10,384 nt of DNA from Gammaproteobacteria bacterium UBA4475 (GTDB taxonomy: Bacteria; Pseudomonadota; Gammaproteobacteria; Pseudomonadales; Azotimanducaceae), in contig DGOD01000150.1 of the NCBI GenBank assembly GCA_002389265.1, forward strand, positions 1 to 10,384. The letters run 5' to 3'. The position numbers were made by a program, and so were the translations under genes. Below the pieces are notes generated by a model. It saw nothing but the letters and a program-made list of their open reading frames with translations, was not told the origin of the DNA and made no database searches. Positions 1 to 7,085 of this stretch are shown in pieces (the stretch's first letter is position 1; every line of letters starts with the position of its first letter).

Positions 1-65
1 ACGTGTAACGCCAGGGTGACGAACAAGAAAAGACTAATCGTTCTGGTACGGCCCGATCGAGCCAT
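1..65 (-). CDS. 5' end of an unidentified gene with a signal-like N-terminus (partial)
   Basis: An ATG at 65-63 opens a frame without stops to the window edge (21 codons plus two bases). The encoded start has several arginines (MARSGRTRT) followed by a hydrophobic run (ISLFLFVTLAL), the pattern of a secretion signal or first membrane segment. It begins four bases after the stop codon of the antiporter gene on the same strand, so translational coupling is plausible. No good Shine-Dalgarno sequence precedes it, which fits coupling but also weakens the call. The product cannot be identified from so little sequence. Confidence 0.45.
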   Translation of the reverse strand, partial: MARSGRTRTISLFLFVTLALH

Positions 66-69
66 AGAC

Positions 70-1896
70 TCAGCCAACGGTGGCCTCCGTTTCAGACTCT
101 GCTTCGAGCTCGGGTTCAACCAAGCTAATCACTCGCCAGCCTGGCTCAGCAGTAAAACTCGGCACCTCAGTGTAGATCTGTAACCGGCCGTCAGGATCGA
201 TGGCGAACAACAGCAAGTGGCGCCCCGCATAGCTGGCGGCATAGGCTTCCAGGCCGTATTCTGCGGTTAACAGCGTTGATCTGATCTCGGCCCCCGAGTT
301 CAGCCTGCCAGCCAGCAAATTATAGGTGACTTGCTCACCAAACAAGTGTTTACCCCGAAACCGCGAGGCAACCTGATGCTTGGTCTTCAGGCCGTCGACA
401 TTGATCGGCAGCTCATAAATATTTTGGGCGCCGAAAATCGGACGGAAGTTCATCGCCAGTACGGCATCAAGATTCATCCGCCCAGACATGGTCAATAGTC
501 GGCCCAGACCGGCAAGCTCCAGATGACGGTCGCCATGCTCGGACATCGGGTTACCATAGTAGGTTTCCAGACCCTCCATTCTCGCCAGACGAATATTTTC
601 ATAGTCGCTATCGGCAATGACCGCTTTAATTTCAGCTGTTTGCAACGCCTTGGCAATTCGTCGTGCCACGATACCACCGCCGGTGATCAACACACCGGAA
701 GGTGCTGGATCACGAACGCCAAGCCAGTGCGCGACCTGTTTCGCGGACAAGCCTTGAATCACAACCGTACCCAGGATAATGAAAAAGGCCAGTGGCACGA
801 ACAGGTTCGCCTCGGGCACAGCCAACACCTCGAGACGCAGGGCAAATAGCGCCGCGACGGCCGCACACACGATCCCCCGAGGACCAATCCAAGCGATCAG
901 CAATCGCTCTTGGACTGTCAAGCTACTACCCAGCGTCGATAACATGACTGACACCGGCCTGGCAACCAGCATCACGGCCCCAAGCAGCAACAACGCACCC
1001 AAGCCTACGGACATAAATGCCGCGGGGTCGATCCTCGCTGCTAATAGAATAAATAGGCCGCTGATCAACAGAATGCTCAGGGTCTCCTTGAAATCCAGAA
1101 TATCTTCGATCTCGACATCCGGTAGATTGGCCAGCGTGATGCCAAAAATAGTGACCGCCAACAAACCCGACTCATGGACCAATTCATCGGCTATCACGAA
1201 CACAACAAAAACCAGCAGCAGCGTCACGACGCTGCGTAAATATTCGGGAATCAAGTAATGCTTGAGTAGTTGCCCCAAGCCAAATCCGGCGAGCAGACCT
1301 GCGACGGTGCCCACAACAACAATTTCGCCAAAGGCCAACGCAATACTGGTGAATGCTGATTCGCCGGCGGCGGCGATATAGAAGTCAAATGCCAGCACCG
1401 CCAATAACGCGCCCAGTGGATCAATAATGATACCCTCCCAGCGCAAGACGTTGGAGATTCGCCCATTGGGACGCACCGTGCGCAACATAGGGACAATCAC
1501 CGTGGGGCCGGTCACGACCACCACAGCGCCGAAGAGGAAAGCCAATTTCAGGTCAAATCCAATGAAATAGTGGGTGGCGATGCTCGTGATTAACCACGTC
1601 ACCAGCGCGCCAATGGTCACCAAGTTGCGAACCGTTTTGCCCATCTCCTGCAGTTCACTGAAGCGCAGGGTCATGCTGCCCTCGAACAGAATGACCGCAA
1701 CAGCCAGCGACACCAAGGGGAACAGCAGATCGCCAAACAACGCATCCGGTGACAGCCAGCCCAATACCGGCCCGACAACAATGCCCGCTAGCAACAAGAA
1801 TAATATGGCAGGCAAACGCAATCGCCAGGCCGCCAATTGCGCAATAATCGCGAGTAGACTGATACCGGCCAAAAGGCCAAGCACACTGAAGGACAA
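70..1896 (-). CDS. CPA1-type Na+(K+)/H+ antiporter with C-terminal TrkA-N (RCK) domain
   Basis: A 608-residue inner-membrane cation:proton antiporter that exchanges Na+ or K+ for protons for pH and salt homeostasis. Residues 5-395 are a chain of hydrophobic helices of the Na+/H+ exchanger family. Conserved landmarks are FEGSMTL (71-77), the TM5-type GPTVIVP (130-136), WEGIIIDPLGA with the likely ion-binding Asp159 (153-163), and WIGPRGIV with Arg340 (336-343). Residues about 402-500 form a Rossmann-like TrkA-N domain with ITGGGIVA (404-411) and acidic Asp429 after strand 2, suggesting gating by NAD(H) or another nucleotide. The last ~70 residues before the acidic tail may be a diverged RCK-C-like domain. 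The start is TTG at 1896-1894; it is preceded by GGGAG at 1907-1903 with a six-base spacer, and no ATG or GTG competes nearby. Ion specificity cannot be read from sequence. Confidence 0.93.
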   Translation of the reverse strand: MSFSVLGLLAGISLLAIIAQLAAWRLRLPAILFLLLAGIVVGPVLGWLSPDALFGDLLFPLVSLAVAVILFEGSMTLRFSELQEMGKTVRNLVTIGALVTWLITSIATHYFIGFDLKLAFLFGAVVVVTGPTVIVPMLRTVRPNGRISNVLRWEGIIIDPLGALLAVLAFDFYIAAAGESAFTSIALAFGEIVVVGTVAGLLAGFGLGQLLKHYLIPEYLRSVVTLLLVFVVFVIADELVHESGLLAVTIFGITLANLPDVEIEDILDFKETLSILLISGLFILLAARIDPAAFMSVGLGALLLLGAVMLVARPVSVMLSTLGSSLTVQERLLIAWIGPRGIVCAAVAALFALRLEVLAVPEANLFVPLAFFIILGTVVIQGLSAKQVAHWLGVRDPAPSGVLITGGGIVARRIAKALQTAEIKAVIADSDYENIRLARMEGLETYYGNPMSEHGDRHLELAGLGRLLTMSGRMNLDAVLAMNFRPIFGAQNIYELPINVDGLKTKHQVASRFRGKHLFGEQVTYNLLAGRLNSGAEIRSTLLTAEYGLEAYAASYAGRHLLLFAIDPDGRLQIYTEVPSFTAEPGWRVISLVEPELEAESETEATVG

Positions 1897-1902
1897 GTGA
1901 AT

Positions 1903-1907
1903 CTCCC
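1903..1907 (-). promoter_or_regulatory. Shine-Dalgarno supporting a TTG start
   Basis: The minus strand reads GGGAG-ATTCAC-TTG here. This well-placed ribosome binding site (six-base spacer) supports the rare TTG start codon of the antiporter gene, which also gives the expected short N-terminus before the first membrane helix. Confidence 0.7.
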
Positions 1908-1921
1908 GAGCAAAGCGTAAG

Positions 1922-1927
1922 AGTATA
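1922..1927 (-). promoter_or_regulatory. Possible -10 box for the antiporter gene
   Basis: The minus strand reads TATACT, five of six matches to TATAAT, 25 bases upstream of the TTG start in the 61-base gap behind the lipoprotein gene. I find no convincing -35 hexamer at 16-18 bases, so this is weak. The rest of this gap (1897-1957) shows no terminator hairpin, so read-through from the lipoprotein gene is also possible. Confidence 0.25.
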
Positions 1928-1957
1928 GCGCCGCGTCAGATCAATTACCGCCGCTTT

Positions 1958-3127
1958 TCATTGACTCCGGTTCTGAATCCTGGCGATAGCGCCCTCATTC
2001 GGGTCGCTGCGATCGACTCGAAAGCGATGACTTAGCCCCGGATCGAGCGCGACAGGGTCTGACCCACCGAGTCGGTTGGCCCGTTGCCGCATCTGTCGTG
2101 CCTGCCGCTCGTCGCCTAGCTGGGCGTAAGTCAGCGCCAAAGCGCGGTAGAAACTCGGGTCATCATCCTTCAGCCGAATGGCCGCTTGCAATAACACTTC
2201 TGCCTCAAGGAACTGGCCCGCGTCAAAGAACCGGTTAGCCAACAAAAATTGATAGTAAGGATTGCGCCGTCGATAGCGCTGCACGCGTTTGGTGATTTTT
2301 TCGGCATCATGCACACGCCCCTGCGCATCATATAACGCGGCAAGGTTATTCAAGGCCGATAAATTTTGTTGGCTGCGCTGCAAAGCATGCAAATAACTGA
2401 ATTCTGCCAGCTCCAGATTACCAGCACGGCGCTGGGCAGCACCCATATTGGTCCAGGCAGACGATGAATCCGGGCTTAATCGAACCGCTTGTTGGAGGTA
2501 GTGGATGGCACCCATCTGGTCGCCTTTCAACAATTGCTCAGCACCCTTGTTACTGAAAAACATGGACAGTGCATCTCGATCGGCGCTCGGTAATGTATCG
2601 AACTCATCAAACACCGCATCAGGCAAGAAATCTACCACATAGCGCAGACCATTCGGCAGGTGACCCGCCGCGACGACATGTTCATAGCGGATCGTCAGGC
2701 TGCCTTGCTGACCCCAGGAGGGTCTGATATCCACCTGTTGGAAATAGGCATTAATACCCAGTGATCGCGCCGAGACGACAAACAGATTCGTCAGCGATAA
2801 GCAATTGCCAGATCGCGCGGCATAGGTTTCCATCGCGGTTCTGGTGACACCACTGTGGTACCGAATATCGAGTTCATCATCGGCAAACAGAAATTTTCGC
2901 AACTCGGCCAGTCGCTGGGGCGCTGGCCAGCTCCTATCAATACGTTGGTGCAGCTGCGACTCAAAGGCTGGGCTCAGGTACATGATATCTTCGCCGTCAG
3001 GCACTCGCGTACCCGCCAACACCTGACCCAACAAGCGCTGCTCAGCCACCTCAGAGTAAGGATATTGCACACCCAACGTGCAGCCCGTCATTGCAACGCA
3101 CGCTAGCATTAACAGCCAACCTCGCAT
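1958..3127 (-). CDS. Lipoprotein with transglutaminase-like domain and TPR repeats
   Basis: A 389-residue predicted lipoprotein. The N-terminus MRGWLLMLACVAMTGC is a short type II signal with lipobox MTGC, so Cys16 would be lipidated. Thr rather than Asp follows it, which fits outer-membrane sorting. Residues about 95-175 look like a transglutaminase/protease-fold domain with a plausible Cys-His-Asp triad: Cys109 in SGNCLSLTN, His150 in YEHVVAAG and Asp166 in YVVDFLP. Residues about 190-350 contain three to four TPR-like helical repeats (for example GAIHYLQQAVRLSPD and AEVLLQAAIRL), which usually bind partner proteins. A longer frame reaches an ATG at 3175. I chose 3127 because GGGAGAGG at 3137-3130 precedes it and the signal peptide then starts correctly. 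A periplasmic role in peptide or envelope processing is inference; the substrate is unknown. Confidence 0.88.
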   Translation of the reverse strand: MRGWLLMLACVAMTGCTLGVQYPYSEVAEQRLLGQVLAGTRVPDGEDIMYLSPAFESQLHQRIDRSWPAPQRLAELRKFLFADDELDIRYHSGVTRTAMETYAARSGNCLSLTNLFVVSARSLGINAYFQQVDIRPSWGQQGSLTIRYEHVVAAGHLPNGLRYVVDFLPDAVFDEFDTLPSADRDALSMFFSNKGAEQLLKGDQMGAIHYLQQAVRLSPDSSSAWTNMGAAQRRAGNLELAEFSYLHALQRSQQNLSALNNLAALYDAQGRVHDAEKITKRVQRYRRRNPYYQFLLANRFFDAGQFLEAEVLLQAAIRLKDDDPSFYRALALTYAQLGDERQARQMRQRANRLGGSDPVALDPGLSHRFRVDRSDPNEGAIARIQNRSQ

Positions 3128-3129
3128 TA

Positions 3130-3155
3130 CCTCTCCCAGCCCTGCGGCGCAGGGC
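3130..3155 (-). promoter_or_regulatory. Hairpin abutting the Shine-Dalgarno of the lipoprotein gene
   Basis: On the minus strand, GCCCTGC (3155-3149) and GCAGGGC (3145-3139) form a perfect seven-bp GC-rich stem with a three-base loop. One base later comes the strong Shine-Dalgarno GGGAGAGG (3137-3130), then TA and the ATG at 3127. No T-tract follows, so it is not a standard terminator. It could modulate ribosome access or be a protein-binding palindrome. Confidence 0.45.
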
Positions 3156-3170
3156 CAAAACCTTTCTAAC

Positions 3171-3187
3171 ATCAATACGATATTAAT
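3171..3187. promoter_or_regulatory. Imperfect AT-rich palindrome, possible operator
   Basis: ATCAATA-CGA-TATTAAT has arms that match at six of seven positions around a three-base centre, 44 bases upstream of the lipoprotein start codon in a 106-base gap. AT-rich palindromes of this length are typical of dimeric repressor sites but also arise by chance in AT-rich spacers. No clear -35/-10 pair was found in this gap. Confidence 0.2.
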
Positions 3188-3233
3188 CTAGACAGGTCTC
3201 GACGAGCAGAGTTCCTTATTTATACAATTAGAA

Positions 3234-3989
3234 TCAGCGCACCGGCTCGAATGCTTCAGCACCAAATGAGACAATCATCAACCGCAGTTTTTCCTTAATG
3301 GCCTCAAGCTCAAGTTCATCGGTGCCGCGAACCACCAGATTGGTACCATAGCCATCAGCCCGGTAGAAGGGGTAACTGCCAACGTCGACATCAGGATGCT
3401 GATCCTGAATGGCCGACAGCGCGGCGGCCACTGTACTCTCACCCAAAAAGGCCCCGATCGTCCGGGATCGGACTGGTAATCCGCCCTGAATACGCGTCTG
3501 ATCGAGGGTGCTCGCCATCGCTTGCATCACAGCAGGTACACCAGCCATGACAAACACATTACCGATCTGAAATCCCTGCGGGCCACCCGTCGGGTTATCG
3601 ATGAGGGTAGCGCCCTCTGGTACTCTGGCCATTAATAGTCGAGAGTCCATGACGTCAGGCGGCGCCTGCCGACGCTTGATTACCTCGACGATATCTGGGT
3701 GATAGATTAATTCCACATTGAATGCCCGCGCGATACAAGCGGCGGTAATGTCATCATGGGTCGGCCCGATACCACCCGTTGTAAACACATAATCGAACTT
3801 CGCCCGGCACTCATTCAGGGTCGCGACGATCACGGCTTCAATATCAGGGATAACCCGTGCTTCGGCCATGCGCACGCCCAGTTCATTCAATACCCCGGCA
3901 AGATGGGCGAGATTGGTATCCTGGGTCCGGCCCGAAAGAATTTCGTTGCCGATGATAATCATGCAACCCGTCACGGTTTTTTGCGCCAT
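3234..3989 (-). CDS. Stand-alone CinA N-terminal/MoCF-domain protein (COG1058 type)
   Basis: A 251-residue cytosolic protein of the MoCF/CinA-N family (molybdopterin-binding fold). Visible landmarks, numbered from this start, are IIIGNEILSGRTQDTN (11-26), the family signature TTGGIGPTHDD (70-80), NPTGGPQGF (132-140) and AGVPAVM (149-155). Full CinA proteins (about 400 residues) add a C-terminal nicotinamide-nucleotide amidase domain. That domain is absent here, as in many proteobacterial single-domain members. Related domains hydrolyse ADP-ribose or FAD, so a nucleotide pyrophosphatase role is likely but inferred; a molybdenum-cofactor role has no local support. An ATG at 3998 would add three residues, but AGAAG then sits directly against the start codon. 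From 3989 the same AGAAG has a nine-base spacer, so I prefer 3989. It is the first gene of the leftward cluster and is divergent from uvrA. Confidence 0.88.
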   Translation of the reverse strand: MAQKTVTGCMIIIGNEILSGRTQDTNLAHLAGVLNELGVRMAEARVIPDIEAVIVATLNECRAKFDYVFTTGGIGPTHDDITAACIARAFNVELIYHPDIVEVIKRRQAPPDVMDSRLLMARVPEGATLIDNPTGGPQGFQIGNVFVMAGVPAVMQAMASTLDQTRIQGGLPVRSRTIGAFLGESTVAAALSAIQDQHPDVDVGSYPFYRADGYGTNLVVRGTDELELEAIKEKLRLMIVSFGAEAFEPVR

Positions 3990-4042
3990 AAGATTCATCT
4001 TCTGTTATGTCTACTGAGCGCCCATGATACTCCATGTGCTCA

Positions 4043-4058
4043 CTGTCATGCGATACAT
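4043..4058 (+). promoter_or_regulatory. Candidate LexA (SOS) box upstream of uvrA
   Basis: CTGT-N8-ACAT matches the proteobacterial LexA consensus CTGT-N8-ACAG at seven of eight fixed positions. It lies just upstream of a perfect -10 box, about where a repressor would cover the -35 region, and uvrA is a classical SOS gene. The centre (CATGCGAT) is less AT-rich than usual, and a one-mismatch site has a several-percent chance of occurring at random in a gap of this size. Confidence 0.4.
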
Positions 4059-4075
4059 CCAGCCAGGGTTATGCT

Positions 4076-4081
4076 TATAAT
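4076..4081 (+). promoter_or_regulatory. -10 box of the likely uvrA promoter
   Basis: A perfect TATAAT lies 82 bases before the uvrA start codon, with a TG four bases upstream resembling an extended -10 element shifted by one base. The -35 region is poor: the best is GATACA at 4052-4057 with an 18-base spacer, overlapping the SOS-box candidate. Transcription would begin near 4088, giving a leader of roughly 75 bases. Confidence 0.5.
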
Positions 4082-4099
4082 CCAAGCCTCACGGCAACT

Positions 4100-4128
4100 G
4101 GTCTTATTTTTGATATCACCGTAAGACC
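4100..4128 (+). promoter_or_regulatory. Leader hairpin upstream of uvrA
   Basis: GGTCTTA (4100-4106) and TAAGACC (4122-4128) are perfect seven-base inverted arms around a 15-base T-rich loop containing the palindrome GATATC. It falls within the predicted untranslated leader. It may be a structured mRNA element or a DNA-binding site. It lacks a downstream T-tract, so it is not a terminator in this direction. Confidence 0.35.
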
Positions 4129-4163
4129 TAGTGCCCATTTTACAAAGTTAGGTTGCATCAACA

Positions 4164-6989
4164 ATGAAGAAAGCTGCGGAAGAACTTGACCACATCCTAA
4201 TCAAGGGCGCCAGAGAGCATAATCTGAAATCCGTCGAGGTCAAAATCCCGAAACGTAAATTGGTGGTTTTCACCGGCGTATCCGGCTCCGGCAAGTCCTC
4301 GCTGGCATTCGACACCCTTTATGCAGAAGGCCAACGCCGGTATGTTGAGTCGCTATCGGCCTATGCTCGGCAGTTTCTCGGCCAAATGGAAAAGCCCCGC
4401 TACGATATGATTCGCGGGCTCTCACCGACGATTTCTATCGAGCAGAAAACTACTGGTCGGAATCCGCGTTCAACCGTTGGCACCATCACCGAAATTTCTG
4501 ACTATCTGCGGGTTCTGTACGCTCGAGTCGGCATCCAACATTGCCATGAGTGCGGGCGTAAGGTGCAGAGCCAATCAGCCCAGCACATCGCCCGAGAGCT
4601 TCTATCCATGGTTCAAGGCACTCGCCTGTACCTGCTTGTACCATTGCTGGTAAATCGTCGCGGCGAACACCGGGAAATGCTGGAAGACGCTCGCGCCCAA
4701 GGATTCGTGCGATTGCGGGTCGACGGCGAGATGCTTCGTAGTGAAGACGTTGAAGCCCTCGACAAACGCAAGAAGCACACGGTTGAGGCGGTCATAGACC
4801 GCCTAGTTCTTCGTGGCGATAGCATCGAGCGGCTCACAGAATCTGTAGAAGCGGCCCTAAAGCTCGGCAACGGCATGCTCATTGCGGCCACTGAAGATGG
4901 CAAGGACAAGATCTACTCAGAGCACTTGGCCTGTGGCCACTGTAACATTTCATTTCCGGCGTTGAGCCCACAGGCATTTTCATTCAACAGCCCCCAAGGC
5001 ATGTGCGAAGCCTGCAATGGTCTGGGTACCCAGGTGGCTTTCGACCCGGATCTGATGTTGCCAGACAAAACTCTGAGTCTGGCTGACGGAGCCTTGAAGC
5101 CTATCGGCAGAATTCATGAAGATAATCATTCCACTGGTTCCACTTACCATCGCCAGGTATTCCATCAGCTCAAGATCCCCCTGGACAAACCCTGGAAAAA
5201 ACTTACCAAGGCCCAGCAGAACAAGATTCTTAATGGCACAGGGGAAGTTCGCTACACGATAAATTGGGGCTCTCATGGCGTCAGTCAATCGCGATATGAA
5301 GGGCTGTTCAATCGCCTGATGCGCCGCTTTAAAAACACCAAGTCAGAGGGCATGAAACGCTGGTACAGCCAATTTCTGGCAAATACTCCCTGCGATAGCT
5401 GCCACGGCGTCAGGCTCAGACCGGAAAGCGCTGCGGTACAAGTGGCGAACAAGACCATCGTCGAGATCTCCGCGCTGACCATTGATGAGACTGCACGCTT
5501 TTTCACCCAACTTAAGTTGCCCGGAGCCGCCGGTGAAATCGCCGCAGAGATCCTCAAGGAGATCTGCAATCGCCTCGATTTTCTGGTTTCTGTGGGCCTG
5601 TCATACCTGTCACTCGGACGTCTCGGGCCATCCCTGTCTGGCGGCGAATCACAGCGTATCAGGCTCGCCAGCCAGGTGGGCTCTGAGCTTTCCGGGGTGA
5701 TCTACATCCTCGACGAGCCCAGCATTGGCCTTCACCAACGGGATAATGAGAAGCTGCTCGGTACCCTTTGCCGAATGCGGGATATCGGCAATACGGTGGT
5801 GGTGGTCGAGCACGATGAAGAAACCATCCGCATGGCAGATTATGTCGTCGACTTCGGTCCCGGCGCCGGGATCAACGGCGGACATATCGTCCACGCAGGC
5901 ACGGCCAAGAGTCTTGAGAGAAATACGAAATCACTCACCGGCAACTATCTGTCGGGCAGAACGCAAATCGCCATCCGAGCCCAGCGTCGTCAGGCTCGAG
6001 GCCACGTCGTCGTCGAAGGCGCAACCGCCAACAACCTCAAACAGATTACGGTCGCTTTTCCTCTCGGCGTACTGACTGCGGTCACTGGCGTCTCCGGGGC
6101 GGGCAAATCCACCCTCGTCAATGATATTCTGCATCCGGCCCTGGCTCGGCAATTCCATAACGCCACCCAGCGCATCGGCACCCATGAGCGCATTACTGGA
6201 CTGGAGCAACTCGACAAGGTGGTAGCAATTGACCAGCGACCCATCGGCAGAACACCACGGAGTAATCCGGCGACCTATATCAAAGTCTTCGATGAGATTC
6301 GCAGCTTCTTCTCCCTGCTACCAGGGGCTCGCATGCGCGGTTACAAACCCGGGCGTTTCTCGTTCAACGTCAAGGGCGGTCGCTGTGAAACCTGTCAGGG
6401 CGATGGAGTACGTAAGATCGAGATGCACTTTTTGTCAGACGTCTATGTGAAGTGCGAAGAATGTGATGGGCGCCGGTTTAACGAAGCCACCCTCGAGGTC
6501 AAATACAAGGGCAAATCCATCGCCGACCTGTTGGACCTGACGATTGCCGAGGCTGTTGTGCACTTTCGGGAGCACCCAAAAATATTCAACAAATTACAAC
6601 TGCTGGTGGACGTTGGTCTTGATTACCTGCAACTGGGCCAACCGTCTTCAACCCTCTCTGGCGGTGAGGCACAGCGTATCAAGCTGGCCCGAGAGCTCTC
6701 CAAAGTTGCCACCGGTAAAACCTTTTATATCCTCGATGAGCCAACCACAGGCCTGCATTTTGATGACGTTCGAAAACTCTTGGTGGTCCTCGACCGTCTG
6801 GTAGACGCCGGCAACTCCGTCACGGTCATCGAACACAACCTGGATGTCATCAAAACTGCCGATTGGATTATCGACCTGGGACCCGACGGCGGCCCCAAAG
6901 GCGGATTTATCATCGCTCAGGGCACGCCGGAACAGGTTAAGAAGGTCAAGGCCTCCGAGACCGGTCGCTACTTGAAGCCGCTCCTGTAG
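4164..6989 (+). CDS. uvrA: Excinuclease ABC subunit A (UvrA)
   Basis: The 941-residue damage-sensing ATPase of nucleotide excision repair. A UvrA dimer loads UvrB onto lesions in DNA. Both ABC modules are intact. The first has Walker [10 protein letters not shown] (38-46), signature LSGGESQRI (491-499) and Walker B YILDEPS (514-520). The second has Walker [10 protein letters not shown] (642-650), signature LSGGEAQRI (831-839) and Walker B YILDEPT (855-861). Zinc-module cysteines are present at 257/260 with 281/284 and at 741/744 with 764/767. Extra CxxC pairs at 127/130 and 410/413 could form a third site (inferred). The UvrB-binding region is about 125-250, so this is UvrA1 rather than a short UvrA2. 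Length matches E. coli UvrA (940). The Shine-Dalgarno is weak (AGG at 4150-4152, 11-base spacer), but the start fits the family N-terminus. Confidence 0.99.
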   Translation: MKKAAEELDHILIKGAREHNLKSVEVKIPKRKLVVFTGVSGSGKSSLAFDTLYAEGQRRYVESLSAYARQFLGQMEKPRYDMIRGLSPTISIEQKTTGRNPRSTVGTITEISDYLRVLYARVGIQHCHECGRKVQSQSAQHIARELLSMVQGTRLYLLVPLLVNRRGEHREMLEDARAQGFVRLRVDGEMLRSEDVEALDKRKKHTVEAVIDRLVLRGDSIERLTESVEAALKLGNGMLIAATEDGKDKIYSEHLACGHCNISFPALSPQAFSFNSPQGMCEACNGLGTQVAFDPDLMLPDKTLSLADGALKPIGRIHEDNHSTGSTYHRQVFHQLKIPLDKPWKKLTKAQQNKILNGTGEVRYTINWGSHGVSQSRYEGLFNRLMRRFKNTKSEGMKRWYSQFLANTPCDSCHGVRLRPESAAVQVANKTIVEISALTIDETARFFTQLKLPGAAGEIAAEILKEICNRLDFLVSVGLSYLSLGRLGPSLSGGESQRIRLASQVGSELSGVIYILDEPSIGLHQRDNEKLLGTLCRMRDIGNTVVVVEHDEETIRMADYVVDFGPGAGINGGHIVHAGTAKSLERNTKSLTGNYLSGRTQIAIRAQRRQARGHVVVEGATANNLKQITVAFPLGVLTAVTGVSGAGKSTLVNDILHPALARQFHNATQRIGTHERITGLEQLDKVVAIDQRPIGRTPRSNPATYIKVFDEIRSFFSLLPGARMRGYKPGRFSFNVKGGRCETCQGDGVRKIEMHFLSDVYVKCEECDGRRFNEATLEVKYKGKSIADLLDLTIAEAVVHFREHPKIFNKLQLLVDVGLDYLQLGQPSSTLSGGEAQRIKLARELSKVATGKTFYILDEPTTGLHFDDVRKLLVVLDRLVDAGNSVTVIEHNLDVIKTADWIIDLGPDGGPKGGFIIAQGTPEQVKKVKASETGRYLKPLL

Positions 6990-6990
6990 C

Positions 6991-7047
6991 CTGCAAACCC
7001 AGCCCACGCGCTGTTGGTGGACTGGGTTTGCAGCGTCCGGTGTTTTT
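6991..7047 (+). terminator. Probable transcription terminator of uvrA
   Basis: CTGCAAACCCAG (6991-7002) and CTGGGTTTGCAG (7022-7033) form a perfect 12-bp stem starting two bases after the uvrA stop codon. Inside it, after one mismatch, CCAC (7004-7007) pairs with GTGG (7017-7020), leaving a nine-base loop. A run of five T follows at 7043-7047. That is nine bases beyond the stem, further than in a classical intrinsic terminator, so efficiency is uncertain. Confidence 0.65.
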
Positions 7048-7057
7048 CAGCTACAGT
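7028..7057 (+). promoter_or_regulatory. Weak promoter candidate for the Nudix gene
   Basis: TTGCAG (7028-7033) and TACAGT (7052-7057), with an 18-base spacer, match the sigma-70 hexamers at three and four of six positions. The -35 half lies in the right arm of the uvrA terminator hairpin. It is listed only because a promoter is expected between a terminator and the next gene; other sites are no better. Confidence 0.2.
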
Positions 7058-7085
7058 GCAAGCTCCATTTCACAACGGTTTCATC

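Noticed and set aside
779..1258. 159-codon open frame on the plus strand, antisense to the antiporter gene
   Set aside because: Low-complexity Ser/Thr/Asn-rich translation, no domain, and no ribosome binding site. It is a shadow of a well-supported transporter gene on the opposite strand.
3128..3175. 16-residue N-terminal extension of the lipoprotein
   Set aside because: It would bury the signal peptide, and it reads through a GC hairpin and a strong Shine-Dalgarno that belong to the start at 3127.
4024..4029. TATCAT on the minus strand as a -10 box for the CinA-type gene
   Set aside because: The best upstream -35-like hexamer (ATGACA) is only 14 bases away, too close for a sigma-70 promoter.
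7014..7085. Upstream extension of the Nudix gene to a TTG start
   Set aside because: The extension runs through the terminator hairpin and has no ribosome binding site; Nudix homology begins only after the ATG at 7086.
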